Part shown: one piece after another, positions 26,639 through 34,117 of the stretch | Layout of the letters: every line of letters starts with the position of its first letter | How positions within the stretch are numbered: position 1 is the stretch's first letter | NCBI GenBank assembly: GCA_964487545.1 | Contig: CAZARI010000002.1 | Span: 67,994 to 131,993 of the forward strand | Length of the DNA: 64,000 nucleotides | Source: SKUL01 sp964487545 | GTDB lineage: Bacteria; Bacteroidota; Bacteroidia; Flavobacteriales_D; SKUL01 | Direction of reading: 5' to 3' | Translations under genes and position numbers: made by a program | The notes under the pieces: model-generated | The model's input: the letters and a program-made list of their open reading frames with translations, nothing else | Told to the model about the DNA's origin: nothing | The model's database searches: none

Positions 26639-29600
26639 TCAAGCGCTGAGGCCATTTTGCACTTCACTTTTTAGCGGAAATGTAATTTCTACTACGGTGC
26701 CTTGTGTGGTCTCATCGATTGTTTGCCGATCGTAGGGTCCTTCAATTTTAAAGTTCTGGTCCGTCATTTTGCGAAAAAGCTCAATGCGGTTTTGATTAAT
26801 TTGCATCCCTTGAGGAACGTGTAGATTATTGTTTTCCTGACGCATTTTTTTACTCTCTTCAATGCCGATACCGTTGTCTTCAATTTTTATCACAACATCA
26901 TCGTGTTGAAGCTTTACAGAAACCGTAATGAAGCCGGGAGCTTTCATGGGCAAAATTCCATGCCATATACTGTTTTCGAGATAAGGTTGAAACAACATAG
27001 TTGGAATCTGAACCGTATTGGTATCGATGGATGGATCCACGTGAATAGAATAAGTGAACTTATCGGGAAACCGCATGTTCTCAAGCGATAGATACAATTC
27101 AATTCGCTCGATTTCTTCTTCCAAAGTGGTAAAGTTTGATTGCGAACTGTCCAGATTTTTACGGATTAGACGCGCAAAACTCGAAAGGTATTTGTTGGCC
27201 GAAAGCTTATCTTGGCGATTGATGTAATACTGGATGGAATTCAACGCGTTAAAGATGAAGTGACGGTTCATACTAGAATTCAGTGTTTGTTGCTCGAGCG
27301 CAAGCATTCTCGAGGTGTAAACCAGTTGCTGCGTTCTGCGTTTTCGCTCTTCGTTTTTGAGCAGACTAAATATCAGAAACCAAATCATCAGGATTGCAGC
27401 AAAAGCCGACAAAACCATAAACCACCAAGTGAGATAAAATGGAGGTAATATGGTAAACTCAAATGAAGCAAAACGACCTGAAGGGGAATCGCCTACAATA
27501 TGTGCGCGAACTTTAAAAGTATAAGCCCCGTGGGGTAACGAGGCGTAGGTAGTGAAGTTGGTCGCCGTTTCGGGCGACCAGTTCTCATCCACTCCTTCGA
27601 GCATATATTGGTACACCACCTTTGCGGGATTTGAAAAATAGAGGCCAACAAAATCAAAAGTCAGGTGATTGTTGTGGGGTTGCAGCTCAAGATTTATAGG
27701 CAAACCTGTATGAATGTCAATGCTGTCGGAATATTCGCGCCAGTTTTTGTCTTCCAGAATGAGCCGGATACTATTAATTAATACGAGTGGGTAGTGCTTT
27801 TCTGAATCGAGTACATCCGTTTCGCTGTTAAAGCGAATGACGCCTTCGGTGGTTCCGAACCAGAGCTGTTCATTTTGGTCAAAAAACACAGCGTTTTGGT
27901 TGCACTCCAAGCTGGCCAGCCCTTCCTGATCGGTAAAACGCTTTGACCGCACCACGCCGCTCCTATTATATGCATTGACATCAAGGACAAACAACCCATT
28001 GTTAGTGCCGATATACAGGTGATTATTTTTTGCTTGCTGCAGAAAGTTGATGGTGTTCGATCCAAACCCACCGCTAAAAGCCACATGGTGCAATGAATCA
28101 TTAGCCAATGCAAACAAACCACTTTTCGTGCCGACCCAGATTCTGCCGTGGTGATCCTGCAGCCCATTGTAAACAACTGTGTTTTTGCGGGCTTCGGGAA
28201 TTTCGTATATCCGATAGCCTTCATCAGTTTTGCGGATTAATCCGTTTTCGGCCCCAAACCAAATGTCTCCATCGGCGGTTTCGAAAATTCCTCGAACCCG
28301 GGTGCCTGGAAATGGTTGCAGCTCCTCGGGCGTCAAAAACCGGTCATTCTCAAAAACGGCAATACCATTCACTACCCCAAACCAAATTCGCCCGGACTTA
28401 TCTTCGTGTATGGCTGTAACACGTTCGAAATAGTGATCAGGTGCAGCACCCATAAAATGCGTAAATGTGCCGTTCTCATACCTACTGACACCGATATTGG
28501 TTCCAAACCATGTGCGGCCTTGCATGTCGCTGTGCAGACACCATATTGTGTTGTGGAGCAGGCCGTTTTCGGCGGTAAACCAATGGGTGGTGTCTTGCAG
28601 CATCAAACAGGCGCCATTGTCGTACGAGCCCAGCCACATGCTGCCATCAGCGTTGCGGTGAATGGCCATCACAATGTCGCTGATCAATCCGTCGCTCTTT
28701 GAATAGGTCACAAAGTTTTCACCAGTAAATCGAAATACACCTTTGCCGTCGGTGCCGATCCAAAGGTTTTCCTCGCGATCGATAAACAGGGTTTTGATGT
28801 TATCGTAATTGAGCCCGATATTGGTGTTGAATGTGGGTTGGCCGTCGGGGGTAACTTTATTGAGACCTGAGCGAGAGGCCACCCAAAGATAGCCCGAAGA
28901 ATCAACGGCAATTTCACGGACAAAATTATTCTGCAGCCCCTGTTGTTCGGTGATGTTGAGTATGCCTGATTCATTGAGTAGAAAAATTCCTTCGCCAAAG
29001 GTGGACAGCCAAATGTTGTTGTTGCTGCTCAGAACAATATCGCTGACGCTAACCTTATCGAGCAATACTTGTCGATCGCTTTTGAAGTCGGTGCCCGATA
29101 ATTTGTAAAGACCAGAGCGCGACCCGATGAGAAAGTCGCCCTTTGGCGTTTTGAGAATTTTCCTAATCATTTCTGTGTCTGGGAAAGCGGAGACTGGGTG
29201 ATACGCTCCACTGGCTGGTGAAAACAGTAATAGTCCCGCGCCATTGGTGGCAATCAGAAAGTCGCCCGAATCGGTTTCGACGATGTCACTAACCATAAAT
29301 GAGCTGATCGCCTCTGGCAACGGAAAGGAGGTAAAGATGGTGCCACTGAAAACCGAAATTCCCCCGGCACAGCCAAACCATAAGTGTTTATCTGAAGCCG
29401 AAAAAATGCAATTCACTTGATTGTCAATCAGACCATGTTCTGTAGAAAAGTTGGTGTAGCGCGTTCCGTCAAATCGACTCAATCCGCCCATGGTTGCAAA
29501 CCAGAGATAGCCATGGTGGTCCTGTGCGATGTCGCGCACCTGGCTTTGCGCCAGACCTTCCTCAATACTGTGATGAATAAAACTGAACTGCTGCGCCGAA

Positions 29601-29686
29601 AGCGGATGGATGGCCAAAGTGATGAATATCCCAAACACCTGTAAATGTCGGCGCCAGACAAGCAGTATGTTCTTAGAAGCTGGCAA
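26639..29686 (-). CDS. Propeller-type sensor histidine kinase (LytS-like kinase domain)
   Basis: About 1015 residues. The frame extends to an ATG at 29782, but that would overlap the upstream regulator by 110 nt. A TTG at 29686 overlaps its stop by only 14 nt and gives a good signal peptide (MPASKNILLVWRRHLQV, then hydrophobic, ending LSAQ). Order: ~14 two-component-type propeller repeats (pattern G-x-L-W-F/I-G-T), a Y_Y_Y beta domain, one membrane helix (FMVLSAFAAILMIWFLIF), then a LytS-type kinase with RHFIFNALNSI phosphoacceptor region and N-box IENSIWHG-like/EDNGIGI ATP site. It senses a periplasmic signal and phosphorylates one or both neighbouring LytTR regulators. Unlike gut hybrid sensors it has no receiver domain. 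Confidence 0.85.
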   Translation of the reverse strand: MPASKNILLVWRRHLQVFGIFITLAIHPLSAQQFSFIHHSIEEGLAQSQVRDIAQDHHGYLWFATMGGLSRFDGTRYTNFSTEHGLIDNQVNCIFSASDKHLWFGCAGGISVFSGTIFTSFPLPEAISSFMVSDIVETDSGDFLIATNGAGLLLFSPASGAYHPVSAFPDTEMIRKILKTPKGDFLIGSRSGLYKLSGTDFKSDRQVLLDKVSVSDIVLSSNNNIWLSTFGEGIFLLNESGILNITEQQGLQNNFVREIAVDSSGYLWVASRSGLNKVTPDGQPTFNTNIGLNYDNIKTLFIDREENLWIGTDGKGVFRFTGENFVTYSKSDGLISDIVMAIHRNADGSMWLGSYDNGACLMLQDTTHWFTAENGLLHNTIWCLHSDMQGRTWFGTNIGVSRYENGTFTHFMGAAPDHYFERVTAIHEDKSGRIWFGVVNGIAVFENDRFLTPEELQPFPGTRVRGIFETADGDIWFGAENGLIRKTDEGYRIYEIPEARKNTVVYNGLQDHHGRIWVGTKSGLFALANDSLHHVAFSGGFGSNTINFLQQAKNNHLYIGTNNGLFVLDVNAYNRSGVVRSKRFTDQEGLASLECNQNAVFFDQNEQLWFGTTEGVIRFNSETDVLDSEKHYPLVLINSIRLILEDKNWREYSDSIDIHTGLPINLELQPHNNHLTFDFVGLYFSNPAKVVYQYMLEGVDENWSPETATNFTTYASLPHGAYTFKVRAHIVGDSPSGRFASFEFTILPPFYLTWWFMVLSAFAAILMIWFLIFSLLKNEERKRRTQQLVYTSRMLALEQQTLNSSMNRHFIFNALNSIQYYINRQDKLSANKYLSSFARLIRKNLDSSQSNFTTLEEEIERIELYLSLENMRFPDKFTYSIHVDPSIDTNTVQIPTMLFQPYLENSIWHGILPMKAPGFITVSVKLQHDDVVIKIEDNGIGIEESKKMRQENNNLHVPQGMQINQNRIELFRKMTDQNFKIEGPYDRQTIDETTQGTVVEITFPLKSEVQNGLSA

Positions 29687-30437
29687 TGTGCTCAAGGAAT
29701 TCGGGAAGCTTTCTGCGTGATACGGGCACAGATGTGTTGTCCGACAAGATAGCAAAATTTCCGTCTGTCCTGCTGAAGGCATTCAGGTGATGCATGGTGT
29801 TGATGATGTGAGATTTATGGGTTCTGAAAAACATCTGTTTGTTGAGGTTGTGCTCGTAAACTTTAATGTTTTTACTACTCATAAACCGCCGGCCATCGGC
29901 CAGATATATATTGGTATAACTGTCTGAAGCTTCCAGCCGGATGATGTCTTTGTTTTTGATGATAACATACCCGTCGCGTGTAGGAATGGATGTTTTTTCG
30001 CTATCGGGAAACAGGCTAAAATCCTTGAGCATGTTTTGCAGGGATTGTTCTTTATCCAGATTGGTTGCGCCCGTTGCGTGCAGCTTCAGCAATTTTTGGG
30101 TGGTTTTCTGCAAATCTTCAACGCTTATAGGCTTTTCGAGATAGTCGATGGCGTCGGCACGAAAGGCCTTAAGCGCAAATTCGTTATGTGCGGTGGTGAA
30201 TACAACGGAAAACGTCCGGTTGGGAAGCGACTGGAGAAAGGAAAAACCATCCTCGCGCGGCATTTTAATGTCGAGGAAAACCACATCCACCTGTTGTTCT
30301 TCAAGAAAGCTTCTGGCCTCTTCGGCAGAATTGGCCGTACCGCTAACCGTAATTTCAGGACAAAACTCTTCGATCATCATTTGGAGGTTGCTGGCGGCAT
30401 TGAATTCGTCATCAACTATAAGTGCGCGTAATTTCAT
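29673..30437 (-). CDS. LytTR response regulator, adjacent to the kinase
   Basis: 254 residues. Receiver domain 1-120 with acidic pocket Asp9/Asp10, phosphoacceptor Asp56 in VFLDIKMP, switch Thr in VFTTAHNEFAL and Lys in YLEKPIS. The C-terminal LytTR DNA-binding domain (about 150-254) contains RLEASDSYTNIYLADGRRF and FFRTHKSHIINTMH. LytTR domains bind direct repeats in promoters. It overlaps the kinase start by 14 nt and is the likeliest cognate regulator. A paralogue lies 104 nt upstream. Confidence 0.93.
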   Translation of the reverse strand: MKLRALIVDDEFNAASNLQMMIEEFCPEITVSGTANSAEEARSFLEEQQVDVVFLDIKMPREDGFSFLQSLPNRTFSVVFTTAHNEFALKAFRADAIDYLEKPISVEDLQKTTQKLLKLHATGATNLDKEQSLQNMLKDFSLFPDSEKTSIPTRDGYVIIKNKDIIRLEASDSYTNIYLADGRRFMSSKNIKVYEHNLNKQMFFRTHKSHIINTMHHLNAFSRTDGNFAILSDNTSVPVSRRKLPEFLEHIASF

Positions 30438-30541
30438 TGCTTAACATATTATTTGATGTTAAGTTAACGACAAACCAGCGGCTTTGATGGGTGTTGACGG
30501 CCAACGGTTGCAATCAATGAGTGAAAGGTGATTCTGAGTGA

Positions 30542-31324
30542 TTAAGCGGCGCCAATGAATTGCAGAAAATCATGTAGCCGTTTCTTGCTTACCGGAATTT
30601 TCTGGCCATCTGTCATCATCAACCAGACTCCGTTGGTGCGAATCACTTCAACAATATGTGCGGTATTGATAAGGTGCGATCGATGCACCCTGAAAAAGGT
30701 AATGTTGGGCAATAGATGGGCATAGGTCTTTAATGTGCGGGTATCTAAAAACCGCGAGCCATCGGTCAGATAAATCATCGAGCAATTTCCATCGGCAGAA
30801 ACCGCAACGATTTCGGCAGGCTTTAAAATTCTTATGCCGCGACTGTGATGAACAGAAATTCGTTGCTGATTCAGCACCATGTGTTGTAGCGCCACCTCCA
30901 TGTCACGGCGGTAGGATTGATAATGAGCGGGTGTTGTTTTGAATCGCAAAGACTGCCCAACTAACTTTTCCTCTGCTCTTATCAATTCGTCAATGTCAAT
31001 GGGTTTCATCAGATAGTGAACGGCATCCGCATTAAAAGCGGCCAAAGCGTAATCCCTAAAAGCAGTGACAAAAACCACCAGAAATTTTTGGTCGTCCACT
31101 TGGCGTAGCAGATCAAAGCCCTCGGCACCAGACGGCATTCTGATGTCCAAAAAAACCACATCTGGTTGAATTGACTCAATCAGTTCGCGCCCCTGTTCCA
31201 CGCCATCGGCTTTTCCTACGACTTCGATGCGCGGACAAAATTCTTTAATCAGCATGGCCAGGTTTTCTCGGGCGTTTTGCTCGTCGTCTACGATGATGGC
31301 CCTGAGTTTTTCGACGCTTTTCAT
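30542..31324 (-). CDS. LytTR response regulator, second copy
   Basis: 260 residues. Receiver domain with Asp13/Asp14, phosphoacceptor Asp60 in VFLDIRMP, VFVTAFRDYAL and YLMKPID. LytTR domain containing IVAVSADGNCSMIYLTDG and FFRVHRSHLINTAH. It is clearly a paralogue of the regulator at 29673-30437, with the same layout, so the pair arose by tandem duplication. The 104-nt gap between them leaves room for a promoter. Possibly one kinase drives two regulators with different targets, or this copy has another partner elsewhere. Confidence 0.93.
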   Translation of the reverse strand: MKSVEKLRAIIVDDEQNARENLAMLIKEFCPRIEVVGKADGVEQGRELIESIQPDVVFLDIRMPSGAEGFDLLRQVDDQKFLVVFVTAFRDYALAAFNADAVHYLMKPIDIDELIRAEEKLVGQSLRFKTTPAHYQSYRRDMEVALQHMVLNQQRISVHHSRGIRILKPAEIVAVSADGNCSMIYLTDGSRFLDTRTLKTYAHLLPNITFFRVHRSHLINTAHIVEVIRTNGVWLMMTDGQKIPVSKKRLHDFLQFIGAA

Positions 31325-31679
31325 TGAATAGATGCTTTATGATGAGGGAACACAGGGTTAAAACTAAAAGTTTTCCTTTTCGCAGTGGCAAAATGGCTCA
31401 TAGTTCGGGTTGAAAATCTACACAATCATGAATCGTAGTCCACACTATTGTGCCGTTACTCCAGCTTAATGAGCGTTATTTTTAATCATGGCCTATGTGC
31501 GGCGAAGTATGACTACAACAGAAAGTTAAAGGACTGAATACAGACTCAAGTTGATGCGATTGAATGTTTTTCGACCCCCTTAAAACCTGTTTGGTCTAAA
31601 TTTTTTAGCAGTATCGAAACCCCAAAGCGGGTTGTCCGTAAGATCGGCATATAACTTGGTAAAAATACTTTCCCATAAT
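31325..31679. other. Intergenic region without recognisable gene
   Basis: 355 nt between divergently read genes. Six-frame reading gives nothing convincing. A TACTTTCC near 31666 may be a degraded -7 box for the small gene starting at 31680. Confidence 0.5.
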
Positions 31680-31952
31680 ATGAACATGATAAAGAATCAA
31701 CAACTCACCGACTATCGAAATCGCTTGCGGGTAAATCTTGAAAACAGAGATATTCTCACTGTCAACTATACACCATCAACCGATCGCACCTTATATGACG
31801 TGTGCGACCTGAACGGTAGAATCCTACTCACTGGTGAAATTAAAAACGATGTAACTCATGTAGAGATCACCGATCTATATCCCGACCAGTATATTTTACT
31901 GGTTCTGGACGGTGACAAGGTGTGCAGCACAAAGTTTTCGCTCGAAGATTAA
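31680..31952 (+). CDS. Small protein resembling a stand-alone T9SS sorting domain, without signal peptide
   Basis: 90 residues from the ATG at 31680; the frame is open to a TTG at 31632, but the ATG is preferred. No signal peptide. The whole chain resembles a T9SS type A C-terminal domain: LTVNYTPSTDRTLYDVCDLN, GRILLTGEI, then VEITDLYPDQYILLVLDGDK and a final Lys-Phe strand (CSTKFSLED). In cargo proteins that module follows a signal peptide and passenger; here it stands alone and would stay in the cytoplasm. It could be a decayed cargo gene, a domesticated domain, or a protein whose N-terminus I mis-assign. The adjacent pepP gene is convergent. Confidence 0.6.
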   Translation: MNMIKNQQLTDYRNRLRVNLENRDILTVNYTPSTDRTLYDVCDLNGRILLTGEIKNDVTHVEITDLYPDQYILLVLDGDKVCSTKFSLED

Positions 31953-31961
31953 CGACCCAAT

Positions 31962-33251
31962 TTATTCATTCATCAATCTTTCTATTTCGTCGGCCTCAAG
32001 TGGAATATTTTCCATTAGGTCGACGAAACCGTTTTCAGTAATCAGGATATTGTTTTCCAATCTTATTCCCAACCCTTCTTCGCGAATATAAATCCCCGGT
32101 TCCACGGTAAATACATTCCCGGCCTGAATCGGCTTATTCCACAGCCCAACATCATGCACATCTAACCCCAGAAAGTGGCTCGTGCCGTGCATGAAATACC
32201 TTTTGTAAGCAGGCCAAGAAGGATCCTGATTGTCGATGTCTGATTGTTTCAGCAAGCCCAGTTTCAACAACTGCTCTTCCATTAGGGTGCCAACCTGCTG
32301 GTGATAATCATTGAGATACACCCCGGGCCGCAGCAACTTCATGGCTTCTTTCATTACGTGAAGCACAGCGCTGTACACTTCTTTTTGGCGTGGCGAGAAC
32401 TTTCCATTCACCGGCACACAGCGGGTCATGTCAGAGGCGTAATTGCCGTATTCGGCACCGACATCCATCAGAATGACATCACCGTCGTTGCATTGTTGAT
32501 TGTTTTGGACATAGTGTAGAACGCAGGCATTGGCACCAGAGGCCACTATCGGATCATAGGCAAAACCTCGGGAGCGGTTCATCAAAAACTCGTGTGCGAG
32601 CTCGGCCTCTATTTCAAACTCATATACGCCGGGTTTGATCATTTTCAACAGCCGGCGAAATCCCTTTTCTGTGATGTTGCACGCGCGCTGAATTTGCGCT
32701 ACTTCTTCCGCAGTTTTTACAGCCCGCAAGGTGTGCATGATGGGTGCGCTGCGTTCGTAGCGATGCAGCGGAAAGGTCTTTCTGAGCCATTTCGAAAAAC
32801 GGTCATCGAGGGTTTCCACTAAACTGACAGATCGCGTGTGTTCATTGCTATTAAGATAAACCACCTCGGCTTCGGCCATCAAAGTGTTCAGCACGCTTTG
32901 GAGCTGATCATTCCACATCACGGTTTGAATGCCTGTTAGTGATCTGGCCTGCTCTTTGGTAAATTTCGCGCCTTCCCAAATGGCAATCTCCTCGCTGGTT
33001 TCTTTCAAAAAAAGAATTTCGCGCATCTGTTTATTGTGGGCCTCCGGAAAGAGCAATAAGGTTGTATTCTCCTGATCTACTCCACATAAATACAGCAAGT
33101 CGTTGTTTTGGCGAAACGGAAAAGTCCCGTCCGCATTGGTGGGCATAATGTCGTTGGAGTTGAATATAGCCAACGCGCCCGGGGCAAGCTTTTCCTTAAA
33201 ATTTCTGCGGTGTTTGATGTAGGTTTCTTGGCTTAAAGGAGAATACTTCAT
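31962..33251 (-). CDS. pepP: Xaa-Pro aminopeptidase (aminopeptidase P)
   Basis: 429 residues, M24 metallopeptidase. It removes the N-terminal residue from peptides with proline in position two. The N-terminal creatinase-like domain (IFNSNDIMPTNADGTFPFRQ) is typical. The C-terminal pita-bread domain has metal ligands in ILMDVGAEYGNYASDMTR (two Asp), HGTSHFLGLDVHD (His), FTVEPGIYI (Glu) and IRLENNILIT (Glu). It has a strong promoter (33276-33305) divergent from sdh, with the suf/sdh palindrome directly upstream. Confidence 0.95.
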   Translation of the reverse strand: MKYSPLSQETYIKHRRNFKEKLAPGALAIFNSNDIMPTNADGTFPFRQNNDLLYLCGVDQENTTLLLFPEAHNKQMREILFLKETSEEIAIWEGAKFTKEQARSLTGIQTVMWNDQLQSVLNTLMAEAEVVYLNSNEHTRSVSLVETLDDRFSKWLRKTFPLHRYERSAPIMHTLRAVKTAEEVAQIQRACNITEKGFRRLLKMIKPGVYEFEIEAELAHEFLMNRSRGFAYDPIVASGANACVLHYVQNNQQCNDGDVILMDVGAEYGNYASDMTRCVPVNGKFSPRQKEVYSAVLHVMKEAMKLLRPGVYLNDYHQQVGTLMEEQLLKLGLLKQSDIDNQDPSWPAYKRYFMHGTSHFLGLDVHDVGLWNKPIQAGNVFTVEPGIYIREEGLGIRLENNILITENGFVDLMENIPLEADEIERLMNE

Positions 33252-33275
33252 TTTTTAAATACATTTGTGAATATG

Positions 33276-33305
33276 CAAAGGTAAATATACACGCTCGTTA
33301 CTCAA
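33276..33305 (-). promoter_or_regulatory. pepP promoter
   Basis: Minus strand TTG (33305-33303), 19 nt, TACCTTTG (33283-33276): perfect consensus, same -7 sequence as the suf promoter. The palindrome at 33309-33329 abuts its upstream edge. Confidence 0.85.
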
Positions 33306-33308
33306 CAT

Positions 33309-33329
33309 TATTTAGATTGCGTCTAAATA
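33309..33329. promoter_or_regulatory. 8-5-8 palindrome between pepP and sdh, same as the suf operator
   Basis: TATTTAGA, spacer TTGCG, TCTAAATA. The inner 7-bp arms are identical to those in the suf leader (23193-23211). The centre is about 59 nt upstream of the predicted sdh start and about 51 nt upstream of the pepP start, a position suited to activation, or to repression by interference. Confidence 0.7.
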
Positions 33330-33363
33330 TGGTGATTTTGAGGATGCGCTATTTTACATCCAT

Positions 33364-33371
33364 TAGCTTTG
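33364..33371 (+). promoter_or_regulatory. sdhCAB promoter -7 box (TAGCTTTG)
   Basis: Exact TAnnTTTG match 41 nt before the sdhC ATG. There is no TTG at the -33 position (33342-33344 is GGA), so the promoter may need an activator, and the palindrome upstream is a candidate site for it. Confidence 0.7.
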
Positions 33372-33412
33372 CACTTATTAAGATTAAGACTAATCAGGAT
33401 ACAACGCGAAAC

Positions 33413-34099
33413 ATGAGTACATCAAAGTCCGGAAACAATTGGGCGTCCATTACCCGAAAAGTAGCAATGGCATTGTCGGGGTTTTTCTTGCTGGTTTTTT
33501 TGCTGCAGCACGTTGCTATCAATTTTCTATCGGTTATCAACCCCGAAATTTTTAACATTACCTCCCATTTTATGGGGACCAACCCCTTGGTTCAATATGG
33601 GCTTCAGCCGGTGTTGACTTTTGCGGTGGTCTTTCATATCGCCTTGGGGGTGGTGCTCGAAATCCGCAACCGCAGCAAGCGTCCAATATCGTACGCTTAC
33701 AGTAAGCCTTCGGCCAATTCTACCTGGATGAGCCGGAATATGATAATTACCGGAATCATGGTGTTGTTGTTTATGGGACTACACTACTATGACTTCTGGT
33801 TTCCAGAGTTGAAACTCAAGTTTGTAGACGGCGATATGTCTGGTCTTAACGCCGCTGGAGAAATGCGGTATTTCGAAGAACTTCAGCACAAATTTCAGGA
33901 TCCAATCAGGGTGATAATCTACATTCTATCGTTTATTTTCCTCGGCTTGCACCTAACCCACGGATTCCAGTCGGCTTTTCAGTCGGTGGGGCTTAATCAC
34001 AAGCGATATACGCCGATAATTAAAAGCGTGTCGCGCATTTATGCTGTGGTGGTGCCGCTTGGATTTACGGTGATTGCGCTTTATCATTTTCTGGCTTAA
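33413..34099 (+). CDS. sdhC: Succinate dehydrogenase cytochrome b subunit
   Basis: 228 residues from the ATG at 33413 (the frame is open further up, but the upstream part runs through the promoter and palindrome). Five hydrophobic helices: about 18-38, 65-85, 110-130, 165-185 and 205-225. His residues in LQHVAINFL, VFHIALGV, GLHYYDFW and GLHLTHGFQSAF are candidate haem ligands. This is the single di-haem membrane-anchor type (as in Bacteroides and Wolinella fumarate reductases), which carries electrons between menaquinone and the SdhAB head. First gene of sdhCAB. Confidence 0.93.
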   Translation: MSTSKSGNNWASITRKVAMALSGFFLLVFLLQHVAINFLSVINPEIFNITSHFMGTNPLVQYGLQPVLTFAVVFHIALGVVLEIRNRSKRPISYAYSKPSANSTWMSRNMIITGIMVLLFMGLHYYDFWFPELKLKFVDGDMSGLNAAGEMRYFEELQHKFQDPIRVIIYILSFIFLGLHLTHGFQSAFQSVGLNHKRYTPIIKSVSRIYAVVVPLGFTVIALYHFLA

Positions 34100-34117
34100 T
34101 CGACATTTAGTAACACA

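Noticed and set aside
29687..29782. N-terminal extension of the sensor kinase to the upstream ATG
   Set aside because: Requires a 110-nt overlap with the LytTR gene and puts ~32 polar residues before the signal peptide.
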